64,000 nt of DNA from Nipponacmea schrenckii (taxonomy: Eukaryota > Mollusca > Gastropoda > Lottiidae). A program made the position numbers and the translations under genes. The notes beneath the pieces are model-generated. The model made no database searches, was not told the DNA's origin, and saw nothing but the letters and a program-made list of their open reading frames with translations. Of this stretch, positions 1 through 11,237 are shown piece after piece (within the stretch, counting starts at the first letter, position 1; each line of letters opens with the position of its first letter). Location of the stretch: contig JAUJPP010000011.1 of assembly GCA_030562195.1 (NCBI GenBank), forward strand, positions 5,456,001 through 5,520,000, given 5' to 3'.

Positions 1-1480
1 TAAATTTAATAGAGTTTTTATTATTTTCAAGTGTTCTTAGTTCAGCATTTCTTATTTCTAAAGGGTCTGTTTCATAAGATAACTTGGTCATTAGACAATA
101 TCTGCAGTAATATTGGCCATTAGTAAAATTGGTGCAGAATCCACCTATAAAGTGACTGCCTAGATTATCACTAAGGACACAAACAAGTTTGGCTTTAATA
201 AACTTGCCATCAAATATAAGTCCTAAAGCAAGTTACTTAATTTCATTCACTAATCGTTCAAGAACTGTCCGACCATTATCAAAATAAAGGAAATTCTTTT
301 CACGAAACAATATGGTTAATTGTAATCGATCAATCTTAGCTCGGTTATATGGATAAATATCAAGCAATGTAAAGTAAATTCCAACAAGTTTGAAGGTGTT
401 TTTGGCTGATCCTAGTGGATTAACCACTTCAAAGCATCCTGATACATCATTATCTTTAATGCATCCTTATTCTGTTGAAAATACAGGTTAGATTTAAAAC
501 TTGACCCATCAGTCACGTCTGAATAAATTTTATTATCAGATATCAAAGGATTTCTTATTTGGTTCACAACACTCATATCATTAAGCAAACTCTTCAATGT
601 TTCATTCAAAGGAACATAATGATAAACACATCTTTTGTTATTTTGATCCAGACCAAGATAGAAATCAATGGGTTCAATAAACTTGAAATTTTTCTTTAAA
701 AAAGCGCTTTCTTTTAAAATCTGTATCAAACTTGGCACAATCACCACTCAATTGAGATTTGAAATCATCACTAAGCATAATTTCATTAATTTTGGCCACC
801 TTGTCAGAGTTTAAGATTCAACTCACAATTTATTTTTTAATGCATTATATCAATTGATAAATTGTGTAAATCAGTCGAATCAGACATCATACTATTAACT
901 GTCTTAACAGGTATAAGATGTACAGCTTCAAGTTTCATAAAATATAAAGCCAATGAATGAGCAAACATTTCTGATAAGTTTTTCTCATTAGTATTCTGTT
1001 CCTCGAAATGAGAAACATTTCCTGGTACTTCAAGTGGCAAGTTCCTTGCATCAGTATCAATGGTATTTGTACCAACTATATTTCTAAATAAATCCTTTAA
1101 GTCTCTGCCAGTTTTGTGATTCCGAGATATATGAGACGTATAAGAAGAATGTTTGGTAAACAGTCCTTTACATTCCAAAAAAAGGGCATGGCATGGGTTG
1201 ATCAGAACTTATGTGCTGTTTGCTGATCAGAACTTATGTGCTGTTTGCAATGTGATATTAAAGACTTGAGACTTGCTACTTTTTTCTTACAACTATCCAG
1301 GAAACAAATGAAATTGTCCTCAGATATAACATCTTCAAAAGAATGTGAATAATAGCTATTAGAGATGCCATAGGCAGATTGTGTATGGTCCCTTGTCATA
1401 TGACTTTTAAGTGAATTGTATCTAACAAAAGTTCTTTGACAAAAGTCAAAACAGCAAGGAAAAAAACATGTTCTTTACAT
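1..1480 (-). pseudogene. Degenerate zinc-finger transposon-type ORF, runs off left edge
   Basis: Read from about 1480 leftwards, several broken frames form one protein-like order. First comes a C2H2 finger (CxxxC with H-x4-H spacing, about 1390-1465: CQRTF...HMTRDH). A second finger-like piece lies at 1202-1399 and a third near 1130-1190 (TSHISRNH). A block follows at 412-747 (YVPLNETLKSLL), then PLGSAKNTFKLVGIYFTL and FREKNFLYF (233-427), then DNLGSHFIGGF and YYCRYC (1-230). I recognise this arrangement from uncharacterised repeat-encoded proteins common in animal genomes, but cannot name the superfamily. Several frameshifts break it, so it is a dead copy. The reading frame is open at position 1, so the element continues outside the window. 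No TIR or LTR is visible on the right side. Confidence 0.55.
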
Positions 1481-1890
1481 TATTGTGCAGTTTATAATGT
1501 CCTAAGTATTCTTTTACCGAAAACAGATTGAAGGACCAAAATTGACATTTATATATCACCATTTTGATTTGCAAAAGATACCATGTTATAATTGACAATA
1601 CTACACAGAAATATTAAAATGTATTCATTAACATCCTCATTACCCAAATAAAAGATACTTCTGCACTCTATTAAAATTTGACACTTGTTATAATATAATA
1701 AAATAAAATAAAGAATATGAAGGAAATAAGGCAAGATGTTCACAATCAAAAAGTAGATGTTATAGTCTTAATCTTTGCAAACTTATACAGAAACTTTTTT
1801 TTAAAATGAAATACATCATGTCAAATTATCATGTATGGAGTTATTGTCCGTTAATATGGTCGATTTGGTTCTCAATCTTGAGAAATTAAT
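1481..1890. other. AT-rich non-coding stretch
   Basis: No credible coding frame, splice pair or repeat boundary is seen between the zinc-finger remnant and the inverted-repeat arm. The short frames here are AT-rich and unlike any family I know. Confidence 0.5.
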
Positions 1891-3725
1891 AACCATTTAT
1901 AAAAGTGAAATCAAGGTCACAAAAAGTGAAAAATCATACATTTTAGTCCTTCAGATTATAAGAAATTCTTCATTTATGCACCTAATAATAATAATAAATA
2001 AAGAAGACAGCTTGCCAGGCGAGGTAACATACGTCCACTAACAGCTGTCAGAAATGATAGCCGAGTCCTGAGTGACTTAATAATGACCTTTGAAATAGTA
2101 TTAAAAATAAAATCCAGTCGAATTATTCTGACGCGTTTTTAATAAGTTCAGGGCAATAACGGCAACACCAGTCATCCTATTGTTTTGAACTTGTCTGAGA
2201 TCTGATCAATATGTAAAACATGCTTACAGAGTTTTATTTTAAGTTAGGGTTTTGTAGCCTCTATGTTGCATATAAACAAAAATTAATGCATTTTACTCAG
2301 TCAAGGGCAATAACTCCAAAACTGTTCATACAATTATTACAAATTCAACCTTGACCAAGATTTTATCAATATTTACAGGCATATTAAGTTCAGTTAAAAG
2401 TTGTAGCCTCTATTGAGCATGAAATCTAAATTTGACGCATTTTTTCTAAGTTTCATTAAAATCAGTTAATAATTGTAGTCTCTATCGAGCATACAAGCCA
2501 AATTTGACGGGTTTTTCTTACAGAAAGGGCAAAAACTCGAAAACTGTTCATCCGATTGTTACCAATTTCGAACTTGACCAAGATTTCATTAATATACATG
2601 CATACCAAGTTTCATTAAGATCAGTTCAAAATGTAGTCTCTATCGAGCATACAACAAATGTGGACAGACGGACGGACAGGGGCGACGGCAATATGGCGTA
2701 TAAAAATGAAGATTAAATAGGCATTTAAAAAATCAACACACCTCGAAAAACTCGACTAGACCATCTTCTTTGAAAAAAGCCATTAATATCTTTATGAAAG
2801 CCATTAACTTGAAATGATGGTTCGTTTATTTTACATAATTATCCATGATTGAAATTTCATTTTTTACTGCCACAGCCTTCTCCTTTCTCAAGAAATGGAG
2901 AACTTTTTTTCTCAGATTTCTTGTAGTTCTCGAGGGAATGCCCAGTCAGTTTGTTGAAATGAATGGATATGTTCTCACTTCATCAATATTGCCCTCTTTA
3001 ATCAGTTTCCTCTGAAGAGGATAAGTATCACTCATGTATTCATCAATGGTCTTCTTTCAAGTCATGTTTTTAGATGTAATTTATCCCTGTTTCATCCATT
3101 CTACTTTTCTCTGCAGAGCTTGCTCTTCCTCTTCATCAACATCTACATTCCACGACGTTGCATGACAGCCATATCTTTGAGATGATTCACTTGATGATGA
3201 ACTTTTGGATTGATTGCTTTTTCTATTGCAGTTGTTTAATCTTTCAGTAATATTTCTTATTACACTTGTATAACCATTACCGATTATTTTGCCCATTATT
3301 TTGTCCCCTAATGAATCCATGTACTTGTTAACAAACTTAGCTGCAATTACATATATATCCTTTCCAGTTGGTTTTTTGCAGACCTCTCGGATGCTGTGGC
3401 ATAAAATTCTAATTGCCTCTCTTCTCATCGACTCGTCTGGCCTTTTTTCTTTTCACAATCGTCTAAAAATATCTTTGGAAATCGTTCCCAGGGAATAAGA
3501 AAGGTTTGTGCCCATGTCCCATTTGGAGATTCATTTGTGTCCTGTGCAAAAGAGGTACTAGAGCCACTTTGGTTTAATTGGTCTAATGAGCTTTCAGCAG
3601 AAGTTGATGACAGGTTACCAGATAAGTTATCAGCTGAAAGATAGAAAGGGATTACAAGTGGAACCGAGAAGTATAATATATGAATGTAGGATTATTACTG
3701 GTAGGTTTATAATCATTAAAGGATG
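1891..3725 (-). repeat. Inverted repeat arm A (partner at 16282-18155)
   Basis: This segment matches 16282-18155 in reverse complement over nearly its whole length. Shared landmarks include the edge CATCCTTTAAT next to ATTATAAACCTACC, the coding block at 3081-3640, the GGCGACGGCAATATGGCGTA stretch near 2680, and GCCAGGCGAGGTAACATACG near 2020. Outside 1891 and 3725 the two copies diverge. I see no clear terminal inverted repeat, so the class of element is unknown. Its 2.1-2.7 kb part is built from GGGCAATAACTC-type units. Confidence 0.85.
3081..3640 (-). pseudogene. Uncharacterised repeat-encoded domain, copy A (frameshifted)
   Basis: The minus-strand reading gives an IPWERFPK segment, then REAIRIL..IREVCKKPTGKD, a region ending ERLNNCN, a serine-rich stretch and an acidic DVDEEEEQ segment. 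A candidate acceptor (TCTTTCAG) lies just upstream at about 3640. The order FP / RR-x-IR / CKKP / YPxS-like / GxGYxS resembles a domain seen in uncharacterised fish and mollusc proteins, some SAM-associated; that is from memory and weak. One base is missing relative to copy B near 3435, so the IPWERF part and the REAIRIL part are in different frames here. Function unknown. Confidence 0.5.
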
Positions 3726-6700
3726 AACCCTATCAAAAATCAGATGCATCGAAAAATATATTGTATCAGTTATTGCCCTTGTTCATGAAAACGTTCAATT
3801 TTTAGCTTTTAACATTTTAAAAGGCACAATTGTTTATGGATTTTGATGAAACTTGGTATGATTATTTTTGTGACCCAAAAATTAACTCTGTTGAAAATCA
3901 CATAAATCTCAAAATAGTTAGTATGAGTTATTGCCCTTTTTTGAAAATGTGTTCAATTTTAAGCTCATTGATACTCAAAGGCTCGATTCTTGTCAGATTT
4001 TGACAAAGTTTGGTAAAGTATTGTTCAGTATCACGCAAAAAGATAAAACGAAGTTTGTTTCATACAAGTTATTGATGATACTGTAAAATATTTTTATTCA
4101 AAATCAAAGCTGCCAGTGGTCGTATATTTCCTTGCCTGACAAGCTATCTTTTATTCAAGTCTTTAAAGAAATGTAACATGTAAAATAAAATGGTCGCGAT
4201 AATCAATACGAATTCAATATATTTGCTTATAATTGGGATATTCATCGACCATTTTAGTGCAGGAAATGTAATTCCACATATAAAAATATGATCTCATACA
4301 AAGCTGTCTATCAAGCTTTGTTATGACCCATTTTGTACAAAAACAAAGAAAGTTAAAATCTGGTAGTAATTATCATGAAACCGATCATTTTCTAACCAAA
4401 TTATCTCAAATTTTCACAGAACACCTACCTTTGTTTACATCTAGAGATAGCCTCGAACGTTAGGTCTCTCAGGGTATGGTGCGTTCGATTCTCTGTTAGT
4501 TTATTTAAACACGATTTTAGTAAGATCACTACTCCTTATGCGTATATAAGCCCGCAGCATTTGAAGAGTTAATGAAAAAAGCTAACATAACCTTTACCTT
4601 CATTTTAGGTCCAATAAAATACGTTTTAAGTTTTGAGAAAATCAGTCTCAAACTAAGTAAGTAAATCTGATTTTCAGTCGGATTCATCTTTTGATGATTA
4701 CAAACATTCACACCAAGTTTTGAATTCAGTGAAGAATTGTGACTGTTTACAAGCAAACAATTGAACACTTTTTCATGAACAAGGGCAATAACTCATACTG
4801 CATATTTGCGATTATCTGATTTTCAATAGGATTCATTGTTGGGGTATAACAAAAATCCATACCAAGTTTCATCAAGATCTAACCAGAATTATGCGTTCTA
4901 GATAGTTTACAAACTAATAAAAACTGAACGCGTTTTCAAAAACAAGGGCAATAACTCATATTAAATATTTTGCGATTTATTTTATTTTAATAGAGTTTAT
5001 TCTTGGGTCTAAACAAATAACCATACCAAGGTTCAGCAAAACCCGTCCCGATTTGTGCCTAACAGAGTGTTTCCCAGCTAAAATTGAACACCTTGTACAG
5101 TGTTTACGAGCAAGTGTGGTCGGACGGACAAGGGTGACGAAAATATACGCCTCCCCCCCCCCATTTGATGTGGGCGTATAATTAGTTCAATGCCATGGCA
5201 TAATATTTTCAGAAGCTATCACTGTGTCACAATTGTGTTCCCTTTATTTTTTTTTTTAAATTTTCGGGGGAAAAAAAAAATAGCTATATGCCCCCAGGAT
5301 AAGAAATGCATTTACAATGCAGTCCTTCAATGGCAATTTATTGGGTCTTTCAGAATTCATAACCATGCCGAGTTTCCTTGAAATCAGACAGAAAACAACA
5401 TGTTATCAAGTCAAGGGCAATAATCAGATGTAACCATATAGAAGCATACCAAGTTTTAATCATATCAGATAATCAGTGAAAGCCCACATGGCAGAAATTT
5501 ATCACCCAATATCTTTGTTAGATAATAAAGAAATAAATAGACCTGAGGCTGATGGGAAAATATTTATGGTTCTGATTTCCTTACCTACCCTACTTCAAAC
5601 CCAGCTACTCAAAACATTTTATGGGCTGTTCGGAAAAAAATATTTATTGTTCCTACCTACCCTTTCACAAAGTGCGCAACTTAGAACATTTCATGACCTC
5701 TTTGATGATATTAAAGTTTTTATTTTATCATTGAGTTTAGTAGCATTCAAACCCTCCACTCAAATTTATCGTTTTATATGAAAAGGGTATAAAATATTTT
5801 TTCAAAATAAAATAATTTTCCTACCTACCGACCCTGTCTAGAATGACCTTTGAAATCGGTCCATAAATGGTTTTGTGAACAGCCTAATAGGCCCCATTGA
5901 AAATATTAAGACCTATAGAAACCACTGTCAACTGACCAATCATAAAAATTTGAAGAGTTATCTCTTGTATGATAAAAAACGTTATCTACTGCAGAATACC
6001 TTATTGGGTGATAATAAACTTCACCAATAAGTTTTGTCAAAATCCGTCAAGTATGTGCCATGAGTGTTTCAACCAATTGTGGACTAACAAACCGACGGAC
6101 CGGCGAAAATATAAGCCCCCCTCCCATTTTATGTGGCTTATAAATGTTACTTACTGGTACTGGTATCTTCAAATTTCTTTTGAATACAAGTTATTAATTT
6201 TCGTGCTGGCACAATTTTAACAATTTCTGAAAGATATGATGAGGTGATATATTTTAAATTGTCAACTGTCTCGACACCAATTTCAGTAAGTCTTGTCTCA
6301 ATCAACTACAGTTATGTTTTAGATATTTGAGGTAGTATGGATTGAATGGTCTCCATAATATCATCCATGTCTGAAACTGAAAGAAACAATACTCAAGCAC
6401 TAATATTTGCTTCATTCACAAAGACAGAATCAAATTACAGAATCTTAAAGGTGAACAGTCTTCATTTTCTTGGGTTGCAAATCTCAAAAACAGGAATTTT
6501 TTCAGCTCAGCCATTTAGAACTAGTGTTCAAAACTCGCCAGTGAAATTTGAGCCTTAAATCCATGTGCATCAACAATTATTCATATTAGTAGATCTATTA
6601 CCAATTAGAAAGTTATGTGTGTCAGATATTAGCGAGACTATGCAATTGCAATAGGGCCTATAGAAAAAATATTTCTAGAAATAGAAATTTCTAATTGAAG

Positions 6701-7012
6701 GTATATTTGAAGGGATTATGCAAATTGTGTTAATTTCTAGTACTTCTGAAGACTATTTGCATACATTCAAGACCCAAATCAACCCACAAAAAAGCTTGGC
6801 CTACTAAGCAGAGTGTGAGGAAGTTACATGGTGGTGTTACAAGAAAATAAGTGAAATTTAAGAAGGATTTTGTACAAATTCAGTAGTTTTCAAACTTGGC
6901 AACAAGCACAAGCCTACATGCGCCCAAAGATACTCTACATCGTGGTCATAATCCCCCCTCCCCCTCCTCAAACCCACAACACTCCACCATCAAGCACATC
7001 AAGTGAGAAGCA
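3726..7012. repeat. Field of old GGGCAATAA-type dispersed repeats
   Basis: Copies of (CA)AGGGCAATAACTC occur at about 4783 and 4945, a variant at 5414, and reverse-complement copies near 3770 and 3930. Each is followed by text of the type ACCAAGTTTCATCAAGATC. Two copies end in a GACGGAC-rich block followed by a GGCGTATAA or GGCTTATAA motif (about 5119-5180 and 6090-6145). At 5560-5860 a shorter unit with CCTACCTACC recurs three times. No gene-like frame is convincing. From 6150 to 7012 I see nothing beyond AT-rich sequence and a C-rich tract at 6952-6985. Confidence 0.6.
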
Positions 7013-7512
7013 NNNNNNNNNNNNNNNNNNNNNNNNNNNNNNNNNNNNNNNNNNNNNNNNNNNNNNNNNNNNNNNNNNNNNNNNNNNNNNNNNNNNNNNN
7101 NNNNNNNNNNNNNNNNNNNNNNNNNNNNNNNNNNNNNNNNNNNNNNNNNNNNNNNNNNNNNNNNNNNNNNNNNNNNNNNNNNNNNNNNNNNNNNNNNNNN
7201 NNNNNNNNNNNNNNNNNNNNNNNNNNNNNNNNNNNNNNNNNNNNNNNNNNNNNNNNNNNNNNNNNNNNNNNNNNNNNNNNNNNNNNNNNNNNNNNNNNNN
7301 NNNNNNNNNNNNNNNNNNNNNNNNNNNNNNNNNNNNNNNNNNNNNNNNNNNNNNNNNNNNNNNNNNNNNNNNNNNNNNNNNNNNNNNNNNNNNNNNNNNN
7401 NNNNNNNNNNNNNNNNNNNNNNNNNNNNNNNNNNNNNNNNNNNNNNNNNNNNNNNNNNNNNNNNNNNNNNNNNNNNNNNNNNNNNNNNNNNNNNNNNNNN
7501 NNNNNNNNNNNN
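7013..7512. other. Assembly gap, exactly 500 N
   Basis: A run of exactly 500 N is a placeholder of fixed size, so the true length is unknown. Open frames drawn across it are artefacts. Confidence 0.98.
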
Positions 7513-7660
7513 TGTGGAGAGAGGCATAACAAAGCAATTTGACCGAAAAACAATGAACCCGTTAAGCAGACAAACAACAATGTTAGCAGTCATACTCCCT
7601 AGATCTTCATACAACTGTTGTATTTATATAGGGTACATGTGTGTATTTTCGACCTGTTGT

Positions 7661-8040
7661 GTATTTTCGTCCACTTTTATTTTCCGGTTATTTCTCGTAG
7701 CCTATCCCTCTCGTGGTTTCCATTTTATTGTTTTGTTTACAATCAACATAATTATAATATCACGTGATTTTTTCGACCAATCGTTATGCGAAGCTATTCT
7801 AACTCCGCAAAGTTCAACCTTCAGTTTCTTGATTAGCACGCGCTACGTGGAAGAGTTTTCAATCACACCCATTTCCAAAAATAGCAGCCAGTCAGATTAC
7901 ATCTACAGGTAAGAGTATTTGTCAATCACCATAGAAATTACGGGAATGGAAATTTGTATAAAATAACTGATTAAAATTCGCATATTTCTTGCCACGAACA
8001 AATTCTCCATGTTGAAAACAAAAGAGTGGACGAATTGAGC
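7661..8040. mobile_element. Possible short non-autonomous element bounded by TTCGTCCAC ends
   Basis: TATTTTCGTCCACTTTTATT lies near 7662, and the inverted motif AGTGGACGAATTGAGC lies near 8026. Both are followed inward by TTTTC-rich sequence. The same motif returns in direct orientation at 11103-11117, just 5' of the pogo-like remnant. The pair could bound a MITE of about 380 bp or belong to a pogo element split by the unit at 8045-11065. I cannot decide which, and no target duplication is clear. Confidence 0.35.
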
Positions 8041-8044
8041 CCCC

Positions 8045-8069
8045 CAGCACAATAGTGGTCTAACTCCAT
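8045..8069 (+). repeat. Left terminal inverted repeat
   Basis: CAGCACAATAGTGGTCTAAC matches the inverted right end at 11041-11065 at 18 of 20 positions, and both run on into CCATTTTTT. Confidence 0.7.
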
Positions 8070-8246
8070 TTTTTTTGATTTTGAGTTAGGTTGTAATAAT
8101 ACAACCTAAAGGTAGCCTCTATTTATTGCAAAAGTGGCCTATGTAATATCTTGCTTGAATATCAATTATATTGAGGATACAAGATTTCAAGACTTGTAAA
8201 GAGCTGATTATACTTGGTGTAAGACTGGTCTAACTCCAAATCCAAG

Positions 8247-10655
8247 ATGGCGGCGCCCATGCCAACACCATGCTGCAACAGGAGAAATATACCTGGTTTT
8301 GAAGTTATGAAGATGATTGAAGATATGCAAGGTAAGTAATTTTATCATTATCATACCATGCCATCATTAGACTGCTGTTAGCAAAATCATTTGCGCTGAA
8401 GAGTTTCAAAAACAACGATTTTGGAGTTAGACCATTGTTGTTCTAACTATATTCATTTCCATATTTTTTCAGATTTTGGTGATAATATATCTACTGATTT
8501 AGACGCTGTGGCTGATTTAGATGCTGTGGCTCATTTGGATGCTGTGGCTGATTTAGAAGTTGTAGCTGATTTAGACGCTGTGACTGATTTAGATGCTGTG
8601 GTTGATTTAGAAGACGTAGCTGATCTATCAAGTACTACAATAAACCTACCCAGTACAAATCCTGACTTAATGCCAAGGGTGTGTCCAGAAATCCAGGAGA
8701 ACACAATCGATAACCAAGAAAACTCTGACGATTCAAGCAGAGATCCGAGTTATGTCCCAAGTGAAGAGTCCAGTTCTGAAATCGATACAGCTACTGTTGA
8801 TCAACAAAATCCAAAACCAGAACAAAAAGGTAAAAAACGTCTCAGGAATGATTCAAACTGGCCGAGAAACAAAAGGAAGCAGCTGAGAAACAAGGGTTTA
8901 GCATATGATAGTGTGTCTGGAAAGTCTGTGACTGCTAAAACTTTCAAGCCACTCCAAGACCATGTGTGTAGACTTAAGTGTACTGAAAAGGTCCCCGATG
9001 TCCAACGCCAAGAAATCTTTAAGAACTTTTGGGCTATAGGTAACTTTGATCAACAAAATGCTTACTTGTGTGGTACCATCAATTCTTTAGAAACAAAGCA
9101 ACATAAGAATCGCAATGATCCAAGTAAATCCCGTCGTGCTTTCTCTAGGTCATACAATTTGACTACCTCTAATGGTGCAGTATTAGTATGCAAATCGTTT
9201 TTCTTGGACACATTACAGATTTCAAATGGACGTGTCAATAGAGCTCTTAAAAAGCAGCTAAACCTAGGTCAAGGCATCCCAACACCAGATCACAGAGGAA
9301 AACACAAAAACCGTAAAACGTTAGATGCAGATCGCCTTCAAGGAATTATAGATCATATTAATTCATTCCCCAAATTTGAAAGCCATTACACCAGGTCTCA
9401 CCAAAGAAACAGAAAGTATCTTGCCCCTGACCTCACTGTAACCAAAATGTATTCCCTCTACTCAGAAGAGTGTGAAAAAAATGGCATTGAACCACTTAAG
9501 GAATGGGCATACCGCCACACTTTCACTACTAAATTTAACTTATCTTTCCATCCACCAAGAAAGGATGCATGCAAAACATGTGACACCATGAAGATGAAAA
9601 TAGATACAACTGAGGATGCTTCACAGAAAAGAGAACTGGAGAATTTACTAGAACTGCATCATAGAAAAGCAGAAAAGGTCAGGGAATCACTCAGAGCTGA
9701 ATCAGAAAAAGTGAAACAGGATATGAAGTATGACGCATTCACTTTTGATTTAGAGAAAACACTTCCAACGCCATATTTACCGACAGGGATTGTGTATTAC
9801 AAGCGCCAATTGTGGACTTACAATCTTGGGATCCACTCTATGCGTGATAATAAAGCTTCCATGTTTATGTGGGATGAGGCCACTGCTAAGCGTGGTGCCA
9901 ATGAAATAGGATCATGTATTTATAAATATGTGAAACAACAATCAGAGCAAGGAGTAGACAGAATTACAGCCTACAGTGACAGTTGTGGCGGTCAAAACCG
10001 GGACATAAAAATGGCATGGTTTTGGTCACATATAGTAGCAACACTGCCAATTGTTGAAATAAACCACAAATTCATGGTAAGTGGTCACAGCTACCTTCCA
10101 AACGATCAAGATTTTGGTGTCATAGAGAGAAAACGGATTCCAGCAATGCACATCTATGTACCAAATGACTGGATGGAGCTTGTGTCACAAGCACGAAAGC
10201 AAAATCCATTCAAAGTTGTAAAAATGGAACAAAAAGATTTTTTGGATTCCAAAACAATGTCTGAAGTATCAGTAAACAGAAAAAAATGTACAGATGGTGA
10301 ATCTGTTAACTGGCTCAAAATCCAATGGATTCGCTTCAAAAAAGAAACACCACTTCAGATGGAATTGAAATACAGTACAGATGAAGAAGCTCCATTTTAT
10401 GTTGTTGATCTTGAGCGCAAAGAAAGGGGAACAAGAGGCCGCCCAAAAGATACCAAGAGTCTTGTTTTGCCTCAGTTATATAATGATCCGATCCCCATCA
10501 ATCCAGCAAAATTGAAAGATTTAAAGGATTTGCTGCCCCTTGTACCCCCTATCCACCATCAATTTTATACCAATATGATGGTTGATGAAAATGTACCACT
10601 CAGACACCCAGAGGACATCAGCGATTACGAGACTGATCACATGGACGCAGAATAG
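8247..10655 (+). CDS. Transposon-encoded protein with candidate RNase H-fold (DDE-like) core and AT-hook, 755 aa, spliced
   Basis: Two exons: 8247-8331 and 8473-10655, joined across a consensus donor (G|gtaagt) and acceptor (TTTTTTCAG). The start is the ATG in CCAAGATGGCGG at 8247; a later ATG at 8421 lies inside the intron. The mature frame is 2268 nt with no internal stop. Residues 37-78 are seven imperfect DLDAVA hexapeptides, followed by an acidic/serine stretch and a basic region. CKTC suggests half of a zinc site. Candidate acidic catalytic residues are D454 (TFDLEKTL), D531 (YSDSCGGQN) and E580 (DFGVIE after GHSYLPND). An AT-hook core RGRPK sits at 683-687. The GGQN and GHSYLP motifs match the uncharacterised DUF7869-type family of animal repeats, from memory. 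It probably acts in the nucleus on the element's own ends. A catalytic role is inferred, not shown. Confidence 0.75.
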
Positions 10656-10754
10656 TCTTGTTATCAAAACAGAACACATATATGTTTCCTAAAAGTTGAA
10701 CTTTCCTGTTTTAGTTTAGTTCATTAGTTAATTTTCAAAGTTCGTAAATATGAA

Positions 10755-10760
10755 AATAAA
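10755..10760 (+). terminator. Polyadenylation signal AATAAA
   Basis: AATAAA lies about 100 bases after the stop codon of the 755-aa gene, followed by T-rich sequence. Consistent with the 3' end of its transcript. Confidence 0.55.
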
Positions 10761-11040
10761 GGTTGTTTTAAAATGAAAATGTTCTCATTAGTTCCAGAAT
10801 TACAATCCATATTTGCTAAGTTATTTAATGCAAAAGTGGTCTAACTCAACAAATTGCATTTTTACCTGAGAAAAGTGGGCTAATTATTTAAATATGAGTC
10901 CAAAAAAAAAAAAAAAAAAAATTCCCACAGATACAAAGATATTAGAGCATAACAAACAGATAATATTCAAAATGGAATGTATTTTTCTGATTTTTTAATA
11001 ACCTTTGAACTTTAGATCAATTTTTCTTAAAACAATAAAA

Positions 11041-11065
11041 AATGGGTTAGACCACTATTGCACTG
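11041..11065 (-). repeat. Right terminal inverted repeat
   Basis: GTTAGACCACTATTGCACTG is the inverted partner of the left end. An extra GTGGTCTAACTC copy lies at 10836-10847. Confidence 0.7.
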
Positions 11066-11237
11066 AGGGTCAAAATTACCCCAAGGTCAAAATTGGCCAT
11101 GGGTATTTTCGTCCACTTAATTTTTCTGTATGATGGAAATAAATAAATTTTAAATTTCATATTTTACTTGTTAACTTGTTTTGTATTAGTTTTGAATTAA
11201 AATTAAAATCAAATGCGTGTTATTTTTTGTTTTACAG

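Larger units (their letters stand above)
8045..11065 (+). mobile_element. Candidate autonomous DNA transposon with TIRs and one spliced gene
   Basis: The left end reads CAGCACAATAGTGGTCTAAC (8045-8064). The right end, read inward on the minus strand from 11065, is CAGTGCAATAGTGGTCTAAC. Both continue into a T-rich tract, giving about 25 bp of terminal inverted repeat. The core GGTCTAACTC recurs under the ends at 8227, 8423 (inverted) and 10837, like subterminal transposase-binding repeats. The unit holds a single spliced gene (8247-10655) and a polyadenylation signal at 10755. No convincing target-site duplication is visible, so the exact borders and superfamily are open. Ends beginning CAG/CAC would suit hAT-like or CACTA-like groups, but this is only a hint. 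Confidence 0.65.

Noticed and set aside
6870..7614. Several long open frames on both strands
   Set aside because: They run through the 500-N gap; the bulk is undetermined sequence.
8421..8472. ATG at 8421 as the start of the long ORF
   Set aside because: It lies inside an intron. The exon with ATG at 8247 joins at consensus splice sites and keeps the frame.
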